Source of the DNA: a virus
DNA length: 64,000 nucleotides
Virus record (IMG/VR): IMGVR_UViG_3300011187_000003
Coordinates: 23,726-87,725 of that record
Direction: 5' to 3' (one strand)
Positions 46,551 to 55,700 of this stretch are shown here, in pieces. Under the pieces are notes generated by a model. The model made no database searches, had not been told where the DNA came from, and saw only the letters and a program-made list of their open reading frames with translations. Made by a program: the position numbers and the translations under genes. The stretch's first letter is position 1. Each line of letters begins with the position of its first letter.

Positions 46551-47618
46551 ATGAGTAAAATTAAAACAAGATTAGCAAATAACCAAGATAGACTTGAAGG
46601 AAAAGCAAAAGCTAAAAAAGAAAGAGAAGAGAAAGCAAGCAGAGAAGATAAAGTAAAAACTCTGAAGGCTATGGCTGATGACAAAGATTTACAGACCCAG
46701 TTTGCAAGTAAGATTGCAGATAAAACTTCTGTAGGTATTGAAGGTCAGCTAATATTTTCTGATTTTCTAAATATGGGAACAATTGATACAGGTGAGCCAC
46801 TAATTTATACATTAGATGAACCTGTTGATAGAGCTTCTATCAATGAGATTTCCATGCAAGGTGGTAGACCTCGTGAGTCCATTGTCCAGAACGCTGACTA
46901 TGTAAGAGTTAATCCTTACCTAGTAAGTTCTCCTGAAGTTTCCATGAGCAAGTTCTCCTTAAGACAGGGTGATATCTCTGCTAAGGATAAAGCTCTTAAG
47001 AGACTTGAGAAAGCTGAAGCAAAAATGATGGATGAAGATGCTAAAAGCTTACTTGATGGTGGAATTACCACTGACTTTGCTGGCGTTGATGGGATTCATA
47101 TTGATGACAATGTAACTGAGTTCCCTGCAGGAAACAATAAAGATATGTCAGCTCAGGGTGGAATCACAATGGATATATTAAAAGAAATTGCTAGACATTC
47201 CAACCTGATTGGAAAGCGCATAAGAAATGTATATGTTCCATCCACAAGACTTACTGATGTTTGGGACTTCATGAGCTTACCAGCTGGATATGATGATGGC
47301 AGTGGTGTTGATGCAGATACTGTAGTCCCACAAGCAATGCATGAGCAGATTGTTCGTACAGGTACACTGAAGAATATCTTTGGTTATGATATGAATCTTA
47401 TTCCAGTAAATACTCTTAATGGAGACCCTAATAATGGAGATGTAAACATTTGGGTATCCACAACTGAGCCTGCTGGAGAGTACAGAGAGATTCCTAAGTT
47501 TACTAATACATACAATGATGAAGATGCAAAGCGTTTATACTTCACATTGAATAAAGCAATCGCTATGTTCCAAACTCCAAACCAGCGTCTAAATTATATG
47601 AAGATTCAGATTGCATAA
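46551..47618 (+). CDS. major capsid protein
   Basis: 355 residues in the classical position after the protease-scaffold. Charged helical N-terminal arm (residues 1-50), then alpha/beta sequence with HSNLIGKRIRNVYVPSTRLT and GTLKNIFGYDMNLIPVNTL, which fits an HK97-like capsid. Strong ribosome binding site AAGGAGGAATAATTAAA. Confidence 0.82.
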   Translation: MSKIKTRLANNQDRLEGKAKAKKEREEKASREDKVKTLKAMADDKDLQTQFASKIADKTSVGIEGQLIFSDFLNMGTIDTGEPLIYTLDEPVDRASINEISMQGGRPRESIVQNADYVRVNPYLVSSPEVSMSKFSLRQGDISAKDKALKRLEKAEAKMMDEDAKSLLDGGITTDFAGVDGIHIDDNVTEFPAGNNKDMSAQGGITMDILKEIARHSNLIGKRIRNVYVPSTRLTDVWDFMSLPAGYDDGSGVDADTVVPQAMHEQIVRTGTLKNIFGYDMNLIPVNTLNGDPNNGDVNIWVSTTEPAGEYREIPKFTNTYNDEDAKRLYFTLNKAIAMFQTPNQRLNYMKIQIA

Positions 47619-47685
47619 ATAAATAATTAAATAATAATACAGGGGGAGTAATCTTCCTGTATATTTTAACAAAGGAGAGGGTAAC

Positions 47686-48093
47686 ATGAAAGTAAAGTTA
47701 TTTGAAGATGTAGCACCACCATTTATAGGTGGAGTTGAGTGTAACCATGATGAAGAAAAAGAAATTAAAAATACAGACCACCTTAAGCATTATATTGAAA
47801 AAGGTGTAGATATCAGAGTTTTAGAAGATGGTGAGTACATCAAAGGTGAGGAATACTTTAGTGAAGATAAAGAAGAAAAAGAAGTAAAAACAAAAAAGGT
47901 TACTTCTGGAATTAACACTTTAGATTTTGAAGAAATTTTTGATGGTCACTGGAAAACTCAAGTAAAAGAAATTAAAGAAATTGAAGATGTAAAGTTAGTT
48001 GAGAAAGCTATTGAGTACACTGAAGCAAATGATGTGTCAGACACAGTTGCTGAAAAAGCTAAAGAACATCTTGAAGATTTAAGAGAAGAATAA
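47686..48093 (+). CDS. hypothetical head protein
   Basis: 135 residues, acidic and lysine-rich; C-terminal TVAEKAKEHLEDL helix resembling capsid-associated 'Rho-like' termini of some phages. ATACAGG/CCTGTAT inverted repeat at 47637-47663 precedes it. Role inferred from position only. Confidence 0.6.
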   Translation: MKVKLFEDVAPPFIGGVECNHDEEKEIKNTDHLKHYIEKGVDIRVLEDGEYIKGEEYFSEDKEEKEVKTKKVTSGINTLDFEEIFDGHWKTQVKEIKEIEDVKLVEKAIEYTEANDVSDTVAEKAKEHLEDLREE

Positions 48094-48107
48094 GGGGGTG
48101 TTAGGAT

Positions 48108-48551
48108 ATGACCCTCATTACAGATAGCATATTACCAAAACTTCGTAGAGCGATTGATGATAACGAAGAACCATATGCTATGGCAGACTCTTTACTAATA
48201 GAATACATAGAAGATGCAATAGATGGTATTAGGCTTGATTGGACTCATGACTATGTAGTAGATAGAGAAGCTCATAGTATAGAGCCTGATGTAGAACAAC
48301 ATCATCAAGTACTATTTGCTTTGAGAGCTAAACTAGACATCTTAGAGAGAAACTCAGATATCACAATTCGTACAAACTCTGTTGATGTTGTGCAGAAAGA
48401 TATAACTAAGAAGAATGTTAAACAAAGACTACAGAGAGCAATTAACAACTTAATAGCTCGTGAATGTATGGGCGTTGCTCAAGATGAATTTGATGATTTA
48501 GATAATTACTTAAGGATAGGGGGATTATGGTATGGCTACTATGAAGGATAG
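48108..48551 (+). CDS. head-tail connector (adaptor) protein
   Basis: 147 residues, helical, starting LITDSILPKLRRAIDDNEEP. Size, helix content and place after the capsid gene match gp6/gp15-type head-tail adaptors. Overlaps the next gene by 20 bp. Confidence 0.6.
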   Translation: MTLITDSILPKLRRAIDDNEEPYAMADSLLIEYIEDAIDGIRLDWTHDYVVDREAHSIEPDVEQHHQVLFALRAKLDILERNSDITIRTNSVDVVQKDITKKNVKQRLQRAINNLIARECMGVAQDEFDDLDNYLRIGGLWYGYYEG

Positions 48552-48807
48552 AGAACAAAAAGCGTTAGAGGAAGCTTTTGAATTAGACAATAAGACAATC
48601 TCAGTATTGCTCGCTAACCACAACAGTAAGATGAAGATGATTAAGAATGATATGGTGACATCTTTAGATTTACTAGATGGTGTTGCTGAGGGTAATATTA
48701 CTCAAAAAGAGTTGCTGAGAAAAAAGATTTTAGATAATTATAACGACCTGATTAGAGAAAATTTATCTCTAATTGAGGAGTTAACAGAAATATTAAAAAA
48801 GGAGTGA
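48532..48807 (+). CDS. hypothetical helical protein
   Basis: 91 residues, fully helical, charged. In the connector region; may be a head-completion or chaperone-like protein. No family recognised. Confidence 0.55.
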   Translation: MATMKDREQKALEEAFELDNKTISVLLANHNSKMKMIKNDMVTSLDLLDGVAEGNITQKELLRKKILDNYNDLIRENLSLIEELTEILKKE

Positions 48808-48815
48808 ACTAAATA

Positions 48816-49259
48816 ATGGCTTTTACAGATGTATATGATAGTTCAGAAATAGTTGTCGAAGTAGGGCAATATGATACAGATTCATGGAATTACACTACTA
48901 TTGCTTATCGCAGAAGTTTAAGTATTGATAAGCCTGATAATACTCGTAATGTTCATGACAAACTTAGTTTCAAAGGGAAAAAACTAACTAGAGGAGATAA
49001 TACTTTAAGTATTTCCCAAGAATTTCAAGGATTTGGAGAAGGCATTGAGCAATTCCAACAAGCTAATGGCCTCATAGTAAAGGTTAGTGTTCAGCCACAT
49101 GATGGTAGCACACCTAATGAGCCTGTACATTACTTTACTAATTGGTGTACAATTCCACTTTCCTATGGTGAGTTCTCTGATGAAGGCGAAGTTGATGTTA
49201 CTTTAGAAGGTGATTTTGACGAAGAGGTAACTGAAGAGCCTGCAAATGATTCATTTTAA
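48816..49259 (+). CDS. putative tail tube protein
   Basis: 147 residues, beta-rich, with KLTRGDNTLSISQEFQGFGE and GEVDVTLEGDFDEEVTEE, reminiscent of phage tail tube folds. It is followed by a strong terminator, which fits an abundantly expressed virion protein. The alternative tube candidate is the 253-residue protein at 49693. Confidence 0.5.
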   Translation: MAFTDVYDSSEIVVEVGQYDTDSWNYTTIAYRRSLSIDKPDNTRNVHDKLSFKGKKLTRGDNTLSISQEFQGFGEGIEQFQQANGLIVKVSVQPHDGSTPNEPVHYFTNWCTIPLSYGEFSDEGEVDVTLEGDFDEEVTEEPANDSF

Positions 49260-49276
49260 CCAATAGTTATTAGGTA

Positions 49277-49338
49277 AGGTAGGATAATTTAATTTATTTG
49301 CTGAGTGCATAGTATCCTACCTAACTATGCACTTTTTT
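49277..49338 (+). terminator. terminator with loop paired to upstream sequence
   Basis: GTGCATAGT (49305-49313) and ACTATGCAC (49324-49332) form a perfect 9-bp stem before TTTTTT (49333-49338). The loop ATCCTACCT (49314-49322) is perfectly complementary to AGGTAGGAT (49277-49285), giving a possible pseudoknot or antiterminator. Confidence 0.8.
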
Positions 49339-49363
49339 ACTATAATTTAAGGAGGAATATTTA

Positions 49364-49675
49364 ATGGAATTAACAGTACAAAATGAAGGCACAGTAACTT
49401 TTGAATCTGCTAGCACAGATGGAGATAAGTTTAATAATAAAGTAAAAAGGAAAGTACTTGCAAAGAATGATGGGGCATCTCCTGTTGATGTAACAGTAGT
49501 TGCTCAAGAGCCTTGTCAGCTTGGTGAGTTACATGATGAGGTAATTACAGTACCAGCTGGTGATACAGCAATATTGCCTGAATTGCAAGATAAATTCTAC
49601 ACAGATGACTTAGGCTTCACACATCTTGACTATTCAGACAAAACAAGTCTTACAGTAGCTGTGATAGATGCTTAA
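49364..49675 (+). CDS. hypothetical virion protein
   Basis: 103 residues, beta-sandwich-like (VDVTVVAQEPCQLGELHDEV ending in SLTVAVIDA). Could be a tail tube decoration or Ig-like domain. Ribosome binding site AAGGAGGAATATTTA. Confidence 0.55.
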   Translation: MELTVQNEGTVTFESASTDGDKFNNKVKRKVLAKNDGASPVDVTVVAQEPCQLGELHDEVITVPAGDTAILPELQDKFYTDDLGFTHLDYSDKTSLTVAVIDA

Positions 49676-49692
49676 GAGATGAGGTGGTTTAA

Positions 49693-50454
49693 TTGGCACA
49701 AGCAGAAGTACTTAGTGGTTATGATGGGAGAATTTACTTAACCACTAAGCAATCACAAAGCTCGACTTTTAGTATAACAGATAATAGTACCATAACAATT
49801 GATAACTCAGATAACACTAGAGAGTTGCTTAAGATAACAATAACTCCATCTACTACAACTAATATAACCTTTAACAGTATTACTGATGGAGTATCAACAG
49901 TAGCCTCAAGTGGAATTACATTAACAGAAACTGATGATTTAGTTTTAGACTTTAAGAATCAGGTATATACCAAAAATGGTACTAGAGTTTCTGATTTAAC
50001 CTTTAGTAACAAAAGAATAGCACTTCAGAAAGATACCAGTCAAGATTTAACCATAGATGGCAGTGGTTATATTGACATAATTGTTGAGTATGAGGGTTAC
50101 AATACTGATGAAGAGCTTAGTTATGTTGAAAGTTTTAGTTTAGATTACTCAGTAAAAACCTCCCATAAAAAAGGGTATAAGAATAATAAGAATATAACAA
50201 CTAATTTTGAGGGGGAACAATATGATGTTAACATTAGCAAATTTACTATCTCAGAGAGATTTTTACAAGGAATACTGGATGGGAGAAAACACAGAGTCAG
50301 ATTTGATGTAGATAATCCAGCAACAGGAGACAATATGACACATACTTTATTAGATATAGTGTTTGAAAGCTATGGTTATGGCTTTACAGCACCTGATGAA
50401 ATCATGATGGAAGATATTCAGGGTAGTGCAAAAGATTTAATTTTTAATAATTAA
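49693..50454 (+). CDS. major tail / tail tube-like protein
   Basis: 253 residues from TTG 49693. Thr/Ser/Asn-rich beta structure with YVESFSLDYSVKTSHKKGYK and DNPATGDNMTHTLLDIVFES, similar in style to siphovirus major tail proteins or tube-associated Ig domains. Immediately precedes the tail assembly chaperones, the usual place of the major tail protein. Confidence 0.6.
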   Translation: MAQAEVLSGYDGRIYLTTKQSQSSTFSITDNSTITIDNSDNTRELLKITITPSTTTNITFNSITDGVSTVASSGITLTETDDLVLDFKNQVYTKNGTRVSDLTFSNKRIALQKDTSQDLTIDGSGYIDIIVEYEGYNTDEELSYVESFSLDYSVKTSHKKGYKNNKNITTNFEGEQYDVNISKFTISERFLQGILDGRKHRVRFDVDNPATGDNMTHTLLDIVFESYGYGFTAPDEIMMEDIQGSAKDLIFNN

Positions 50455-50476
50455 CTAAAAAATAGGAGTGGTTAAA

Positions 50477-50962
50477 ATGGCAAAAAAGGTAGCAGAAGTT
50501 TGGGATGAATTAGAAGGCGCAAAAGCAGAGTTAAAAGAAGATGTAGATATTAAGATTGGTGAAAAAGAAGTAACACTTGAAGTTAAGTTAGTAGAACTTG
50601 ATGAGATTCAAGAAATAAATGAGTACTATGATGAAGGTAATTATATTAAAAAACCTAAGATTCAGGTACCAACCAATGAAGGCAAGAAGAATATTGAAGT
50701 CCCAACAGATGAACAAAAGTATCAGAGATTCAACACTCATAAAAAAGCTAAAGAGTGGGCTAAGAAAATTAATAAGCAGAGAAACTATCATATGGCCTAT
50801 GAGTTTTTAGCTGATGAATATAAACCTGCAGACAATGTTGAAGATGGTATTGAAATGCTAAAAGAAAGATTAAGATATTCTGATATCATAAATATTGTGC
50901 AAACTGGATTCGATATTAATGGATTTGGGAAGCAATTGGGGAAGCAAAATCAAGACTCCTAA
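50477..50962 (+). CDS. tail assembly chaperone (gpG-like)
   Basis: 161 residues from ATG 50477 after ATAGGAGTGGTTAAA. Acidic helical protein directly before the tape measure region. Its 3' end overlaps a second frame (to 51159), the classical gpG/gpGT frameshift arrangement. Confidence 0.75.
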   Translation: MAKKVAEVWDELEGAKAELKEDVDIKIGEKEVTLEVKLVELDEIQEINEYYDEGNYIKKPKIQVPTNEGKKNIEVPTDEQKYQRFNTHKKAKEWAKKINKQRNYHMAYEFLADEYKPADNVEDGIEMLKERLRYSDIINIVQTGFDINGFGKQLGKQNQDS

Positions 50963-51159
50963 GTGATGATAATACCACAGGAAAAATAGAAAATGGTGTC
51001 TCTTTAAGATACCAAGTACTTACCATTTGGGAGAATTATGGTTATACCCCTGATGAGTGGGAAGAGATTGACAAAAAGACAAAAATGGACTTGCTCGCAA
51101 AGTTAATCTTAGACAATGAAAGAGAGGTAAGGGTTAAAGAGAACATGAAAGAATCATAA
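50923..51159 (+). CDS. tail assembly chaperone -1 frameshift extension (gpT-like)
   Basis: Open -1 frame from just after 50919 to TAA 51159 without its own start, reading IGEAKSRLLSDDNTTGKIEN and TIWENYGYTPDEWEEIDKKT. The likely slip site is GGGGAAG at 50938-50944, in phase as G GGG AAG, near lambda's GGGAAAG. About 70 residues are added to the upstream protein. Confidence 0.7.
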   Translation: MWEAIGEAKSRLLSDDNTTGKIENGVSLRYQVLTIWENYGYTPDEWEEIDKKTKMDLLAKLILDNEREVRVKENMKES

Positions 51160-51175
51160 CCATGTTCTCTTTTTC
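51136..51175 (+). terminator. intrinsic terminator overlapping chaperone end
   Basis: AAAGAGAACATG (51136-51147) and CATGTTCTCTTT (51161-51172), 12-bp perfect stem, T-run to 51175. The stop codon of the frameshift product lies in the loop. Confidence 0.8.
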
Positions 51176-51206
51176 TATATATTTTGAGCTTCACAGGAGG
51201 TCAAAT

Positions 51207-51593
51207 ATGATTACTGAATTACAGAAAAAACATGCTCAGAAAGAAGTTAATAGAGCTTTAAAAAATACATACATAGACTTTAGATATAAAGAGGGAGGTT
51301 TTGAATCATCCTTTGAGCAAGAGGCTCCTTCAGGAATGTCTAGCTGGCAAGAGATTGGATGTACAATTGACAATATCTCACAGGTAAACCAAAAGAAATA
51401 TCCATTTGCAGAGGTATCAGAGGGGGATATCGTGGTTTTATTGCCAGCAGATACTAAACTTCCTTTAGATAAACAAAGCTATGAAATCGACTATAAGGGT
51501 AGTGTATATAAGTGTGAGTCAAAGCCTTATCCTTATGATGTAATACAAGATGTCGTGCTTTCATATGCACTGGTAGGTGAGCTAAATGCTTGA
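51207..51593 (+). CDS. head-tail joining protein candidate
   Basis: 128 residues from ATG 51207 after ACAGGAGGTCAAAT; mixed beta with GDIVVLLPADTKLPLDKQSY and YKCESKPYPYD, similar in style to stopper/closure proteins (gp16/FII-like). Unusually it lies after, not before, the chaperone genes. Confidence 0.5.
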   Translation: MITELQKKHAQKEVNRALKNTYIDFRYKEGGFESSFEQEAPSGMSSWQEIGCTIDNISQVNQKKYPFAEVSEGDIVVLLPADTKLPLDKQSYEIDYKGSVYKCESKPYPYDVIQDVVLSYALVGELNA

Positions 51594-52209
51594 TTTTGAT
51601 GATAGTGAGCTAGATGACTTTATAGATAATATTAGCAGTACTGTAAAAAATGATAGCAAGCTAGTTGATAAGTGGAAGAATATCTTATATGTAGATGCTA
51701 ACCTATTATCGTTCTTGAAAATGAATATTGGTTCAGAGGTATATGGTCAAAGTACTGATAATCCTGATGCAGTAGCTGTTGACCCAAATTCAAGTGACCC
51801 TACACCAAATGTAATGTATCACAGAACTGGTGACTTGATGAGGTCAGCAAGGCTTAAGATGACTGATAGAGGCTTAGTGCTGTATATGGACAATGATTGG
51901 TTAGGAGACCAACCACAGGCTAGCTTATCAGCTACACAGCAGATATCAGAAGGATATAGCTGGAGAGATGAGTATGGTGAAGTTCTACCATCTTTTGGTG
52001 AAGCAAGAGATGCACATCAAGGTGATGGTTATGCTATTGATGTAGAGGAAGGTAGAAGCTTCACAAATGAAAGTGTCTTAGGTACATTTGGGGCAGAGAT
52101 ACCACCTAGACCATATATGAAAGTTACATTTCAAGAATTACCTAAGCGATTAGATAGAATGGATAAGAGTAAGATTACAGATATTTTAATAAAGGAATTA
52201 ATTAGTTAG
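51586..52209 (+). CDS. tail completion protein (HK97 gp10-like)
   Basis: 207 residues. YHRTGDLMRSARLKMTDRGL and PPRPYMKVTFQELPKRL match the RTG-L ... PxRPF pattern of virion morphogenesis/tail completion proteins. Overlaps the upstream gene by 8 bp. Confidence 0.65.
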   Translation: MLDFDDSELDDFIDNISSTVKNDSKLVDKWKNILYVDANLLSFLKMNIGSEVYGQSTDNPDAVAVDPNSSDPTPNVMYHRTGDLMRSARLKMTDRGLVLYMDNDWLGDQPQASLSATQQISEGYSWRDEYGEVLPSFGEARDAHQGDGYAIDVEEGRSFTNESVLGTFGAEIPPRPYMKVTFQELPKRLDRMDKSKITDILIKELIS

Positions 52210-52219
52210 GAGGGATTAA

Positions 52220-52693
52220 ATGGCCTATAAACAGATTGACCCTGCTGACATTGTAAATGATGCAGAGTTTAATTTAAAAGAATTAATAGAGCAGGAGTTT
52301 GATGCACATTATGTATTCGAAATGGAAGAGTCTTACAACGCTGTAGACTCTGAGCCATATAAACCTGTATTTTATTTTCAGTTTGGAGATACAAAACCAA
52401 TAAAGAGAAATGTAATTATCAATGAAGAAGGAGCAAGGGGAGATAAGATATCTCTTCAGTATATTGTTTTTGTTTTACTTAATGACGATTATAACCCTGA
52501 TATTAAAACTAAAAGGGATTTGAATAGAGTTTCTAATGATTTTGTAGATACAGTAGATATTAAAAAAGAAAAATTGTTAGAATATTTTGATAGCTTTAAT
52601 TTAAGCACACAGGTTGATGGGTCAGTAAAAAGCCCTGAAGGATTTACAGTTAATAAGCACATGTTAAGTTTAGTTGTCAACAAGGAGAGGTAA
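52220..52693 (+). CDS. tail terminator-like protein
   Basis: 157 residues, alpha/beta, with VFYFQFGDTKPIKRN and LQYIVFVLLNDDYNPD strands typical in style of gpU-like tail terminators. Called on size, fold impression and position. Confidence 0.5.
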   Translation: MAYKQIDPADIVNDAEFNLKELIEQEFDAHYVFEMEESYNAVDSEPYKPVFYFQFGDTKPIKRNVIINEEGARGDKISLQYIVFVLLNDDYNPDIKTKRDLNRVSNDFVDTVDIKKEKLLEYFDSFNLSTQVDGSVKSPEGFTVNKHMLSLVVNKER

Positions 52694-52739
52694 CAATAGG
52701 AAGGGGGTTCGACATTCCTTGTAATAGGAGGTACACAAA

Positions 52740-55700
52740 ATGGCAGATTATGGATTAAATATTGACATACGATTTACAGATTCATACAAGAAAGATTTGC
52801 AAAAACTTCAGTCAGGACTTCAGGATATTCAGCAAGAATTTAAAGATATTAATAATGTTGCTAAACAGCTAGATAATGCTGTTGGTAGTAGCACGAAACA
52901 AGCTAGTAACTCATTAAAAAAGCTTGACAAAAGACTTGCTGAAGTAGAACAACAAACCAAAGAATTAAGTAATCAAAACAAAAACATGAGTGCTTCTATG
53001 GATAAGCATGAAAAGGGAGTAAACGACTTAAGCTCTGACTATGGTAAGTTAGAAAAGCAGTTAAATGATACCCAGAAGGAACTAAGTCAGTTAGAGAGAC
53101 AACAGGACAAAGTTAACAAAACCTCCAGTAAGGCCTCAAGTAACTTAAGTAAAACCAACAAGTCTATAGACGAATACTCTAAAAAGACAAAAAAGGCCAC
53201 AGCAGATACTAAAAGTTGGCAGAGTAGAAACTCTGAAGCAATGGGTATAGCTGTTCGTAGTACTGCGATATGGGGCGTTGCTACAACAGCAATTTATGGC
53301 ACTAAGAGAGCCTTAGAAGCCACTGCAGATGCTATGGCTCAAATAGATGAGCAAATGGTTGGAGTTCAGAAAGTAATGGGTGACAGAGTAGAGGACTTCC
53401 AAGAGATGGAGAAAGCTAGTGCTAGATTAGGTATGGAATATGCTAGAACAATACCTAAAGTTATTGAGCAGATGGAAGAATGGGGTCGTCAAGGTAAAAG
53501 TCAGGCAGAAGTTATTCAATTGACTGAAGCTTCACTACTATCTGCTAATGCAACCAATATTAAGTCAGCTGACTCAGTTAGCTACTTAGTTTCAGCAATG
53601 ACTCAGTTTAATATTAGCGCAGATGATTCTATTATGATTATTGACCAGTGGAACTCTGTTGCTAACAACTTCGCAAATACCACAGCAATAGACTTAGCTG
53701 AAGCTATGAAAGAAGCAGGTAAGCCAGCTGAGAACTTAGGATTAGAGATGCATCAGTTAATTGGTCTTACTACTGCAATGGCAGAAGCTACAGCTAAAAG
53801 TGGTAACAGATTAGGTCGTTCACTAAGAACAATGTTTGCTAATATGTCAGAAACAACTGGTAGTATAGAAACTTACATAAATGGCTTCGAAGAATGGTTG
53901 GCCACTGCAGAAGATATGGATGGGAAAGAGCTTGATATTTCTATTCGTACTAGTGAAGGCGAATACAGAAATATGTTCAATGTTCTTAAAGACCTATCAG
54001 GCGAATGGGAAAACCTAACTGATGTACAGAAGTCTCAAGTATCTAACTTAGCTGGTAATAAGCGTAGGTACTCTGACTTCCTGTCAATGATTGAGAACTT
54101 TGATACTGCAGTAGATGCATCAGCACAGGCATTAAACTCATTTGGGTCTGCCTTAGATGAGAACGAAACCTATATGCAGAATATACAAGCACAGATTGAC
54201 CAAGCCAAAACAGCCTTCCAGAGTTTAGCCTCGACAATTAAAAACATTGGTGGTAAAGAGGTTATGGTTGGTCTTGCAAATGCAGTTGAAGGTTTATTTA
54301 AAAATATCCAGTATACTATTGAAGGGCTTAAAAATGTTAAAGGTATTCTTACTGCAGGATTAGGTATAACAGCTATGGTTGGAATTATCACCAACTTTAC
54401 AACTGCTGTTCAAGGTTTAACTGTTGCTATGGGTGGTCTTAAAGTCGTAATGACTGCTATATCAGCACATCCAATTGTAGCAACCTTAACAGCTATTACA
54501 GCTGGAGCATTAACCCTTGCAAATGCTATTGGTCGTTCTAAGGATGTTGCAGAAGAGTACAAAAGAACCAATCAGCAACTTAATGAAGTTTTACAAGGTA
54601 GCACTGATATCAGCTACAATCAGGCTACTGGACTACAAAAAACAATTGGTAAATTTAATCGACTCATCAGTGTAGCAGAAGATTCAAAGGCAATTTGGGG
54701 AGCAGTAGGGCAAGAAATTAGCAGACTCCAGTCTAATTTTGGTAAAGTTAGTGCAGAGTTTTCTGTTAAAGGCATAAGAGCTTTCAATAAAATGGAAGAG
54801 AACATGAATGGCCTTATAGATAAAGCAAAAGAGCTCCCTGATGCGTTCCCTAAGATTGATGAGATTATGAACCAAGAGGGACTATCAAAAGAACAGAAAA
54901 TGTTCCAAGGTTATAGGTATGCCAAAGGAGTTGTAGGAGACTTAAATCAAAAGCTTTTAGCTACTATATCCATAGGTGATGAAGTTGGAGATATCGCATC
55001 TAAAACTGGTAAAGAGTTTGCTAACTCTACCTTTAAAGCAGGTAAGGAAATACAAAGTAGTTTAATTGATAAGGTTATAGACTTAAGGGAGCAACTAGAA
55101 AAAACATTTGATGTAAATTATTACCAAGACTTCTTTGCTAGAGCTAGAAATACATTTGATTTAATGAGTGATGTAGAGTTTGAACAAGCCCAACTTCAAA
55201 ACTTTGAGCAAAGAGTTAGTAGCATAGAGGGTTTGTACCAAGAAATCCAGATGATGGAAGATAGTGTAAAGTCAGGTGATGTTGAAAAAGACCAGCTAGT
55301 TGGCATGCTTGATAGTAGGATTTCTGAAACAAAAGCTGGTAAACAAAGACAAATACTTCAAAAGATTAGAAGTGAGATAAGTATGATGCAAGACCCTATG
55401 GAGATTTGGAAAAGTCTTTCAGATGATGTTTGGAGTAGTCTTAAGGGAAATTATGACCAGCTAAAAGACATTAGAGATGAAGTAAAGGCTATAGAGAGCC
55501 AAGCTCAGTTTGGTGATACTCGTGAATCCTTATTGGGGACTAATCTTTCAAGTCTAACCAGCACTTCTGAAGTCGATACCTTTATTGGTAATATTCAATC
55601 TGCAATAGATAAGGGATTAAAAGAAGGTTATGATGTTTCCCTACTAAGGTCATTGGTTAATGATGCAAAAGAACTGAAGGATACCCTTGAATTTGAAGAT

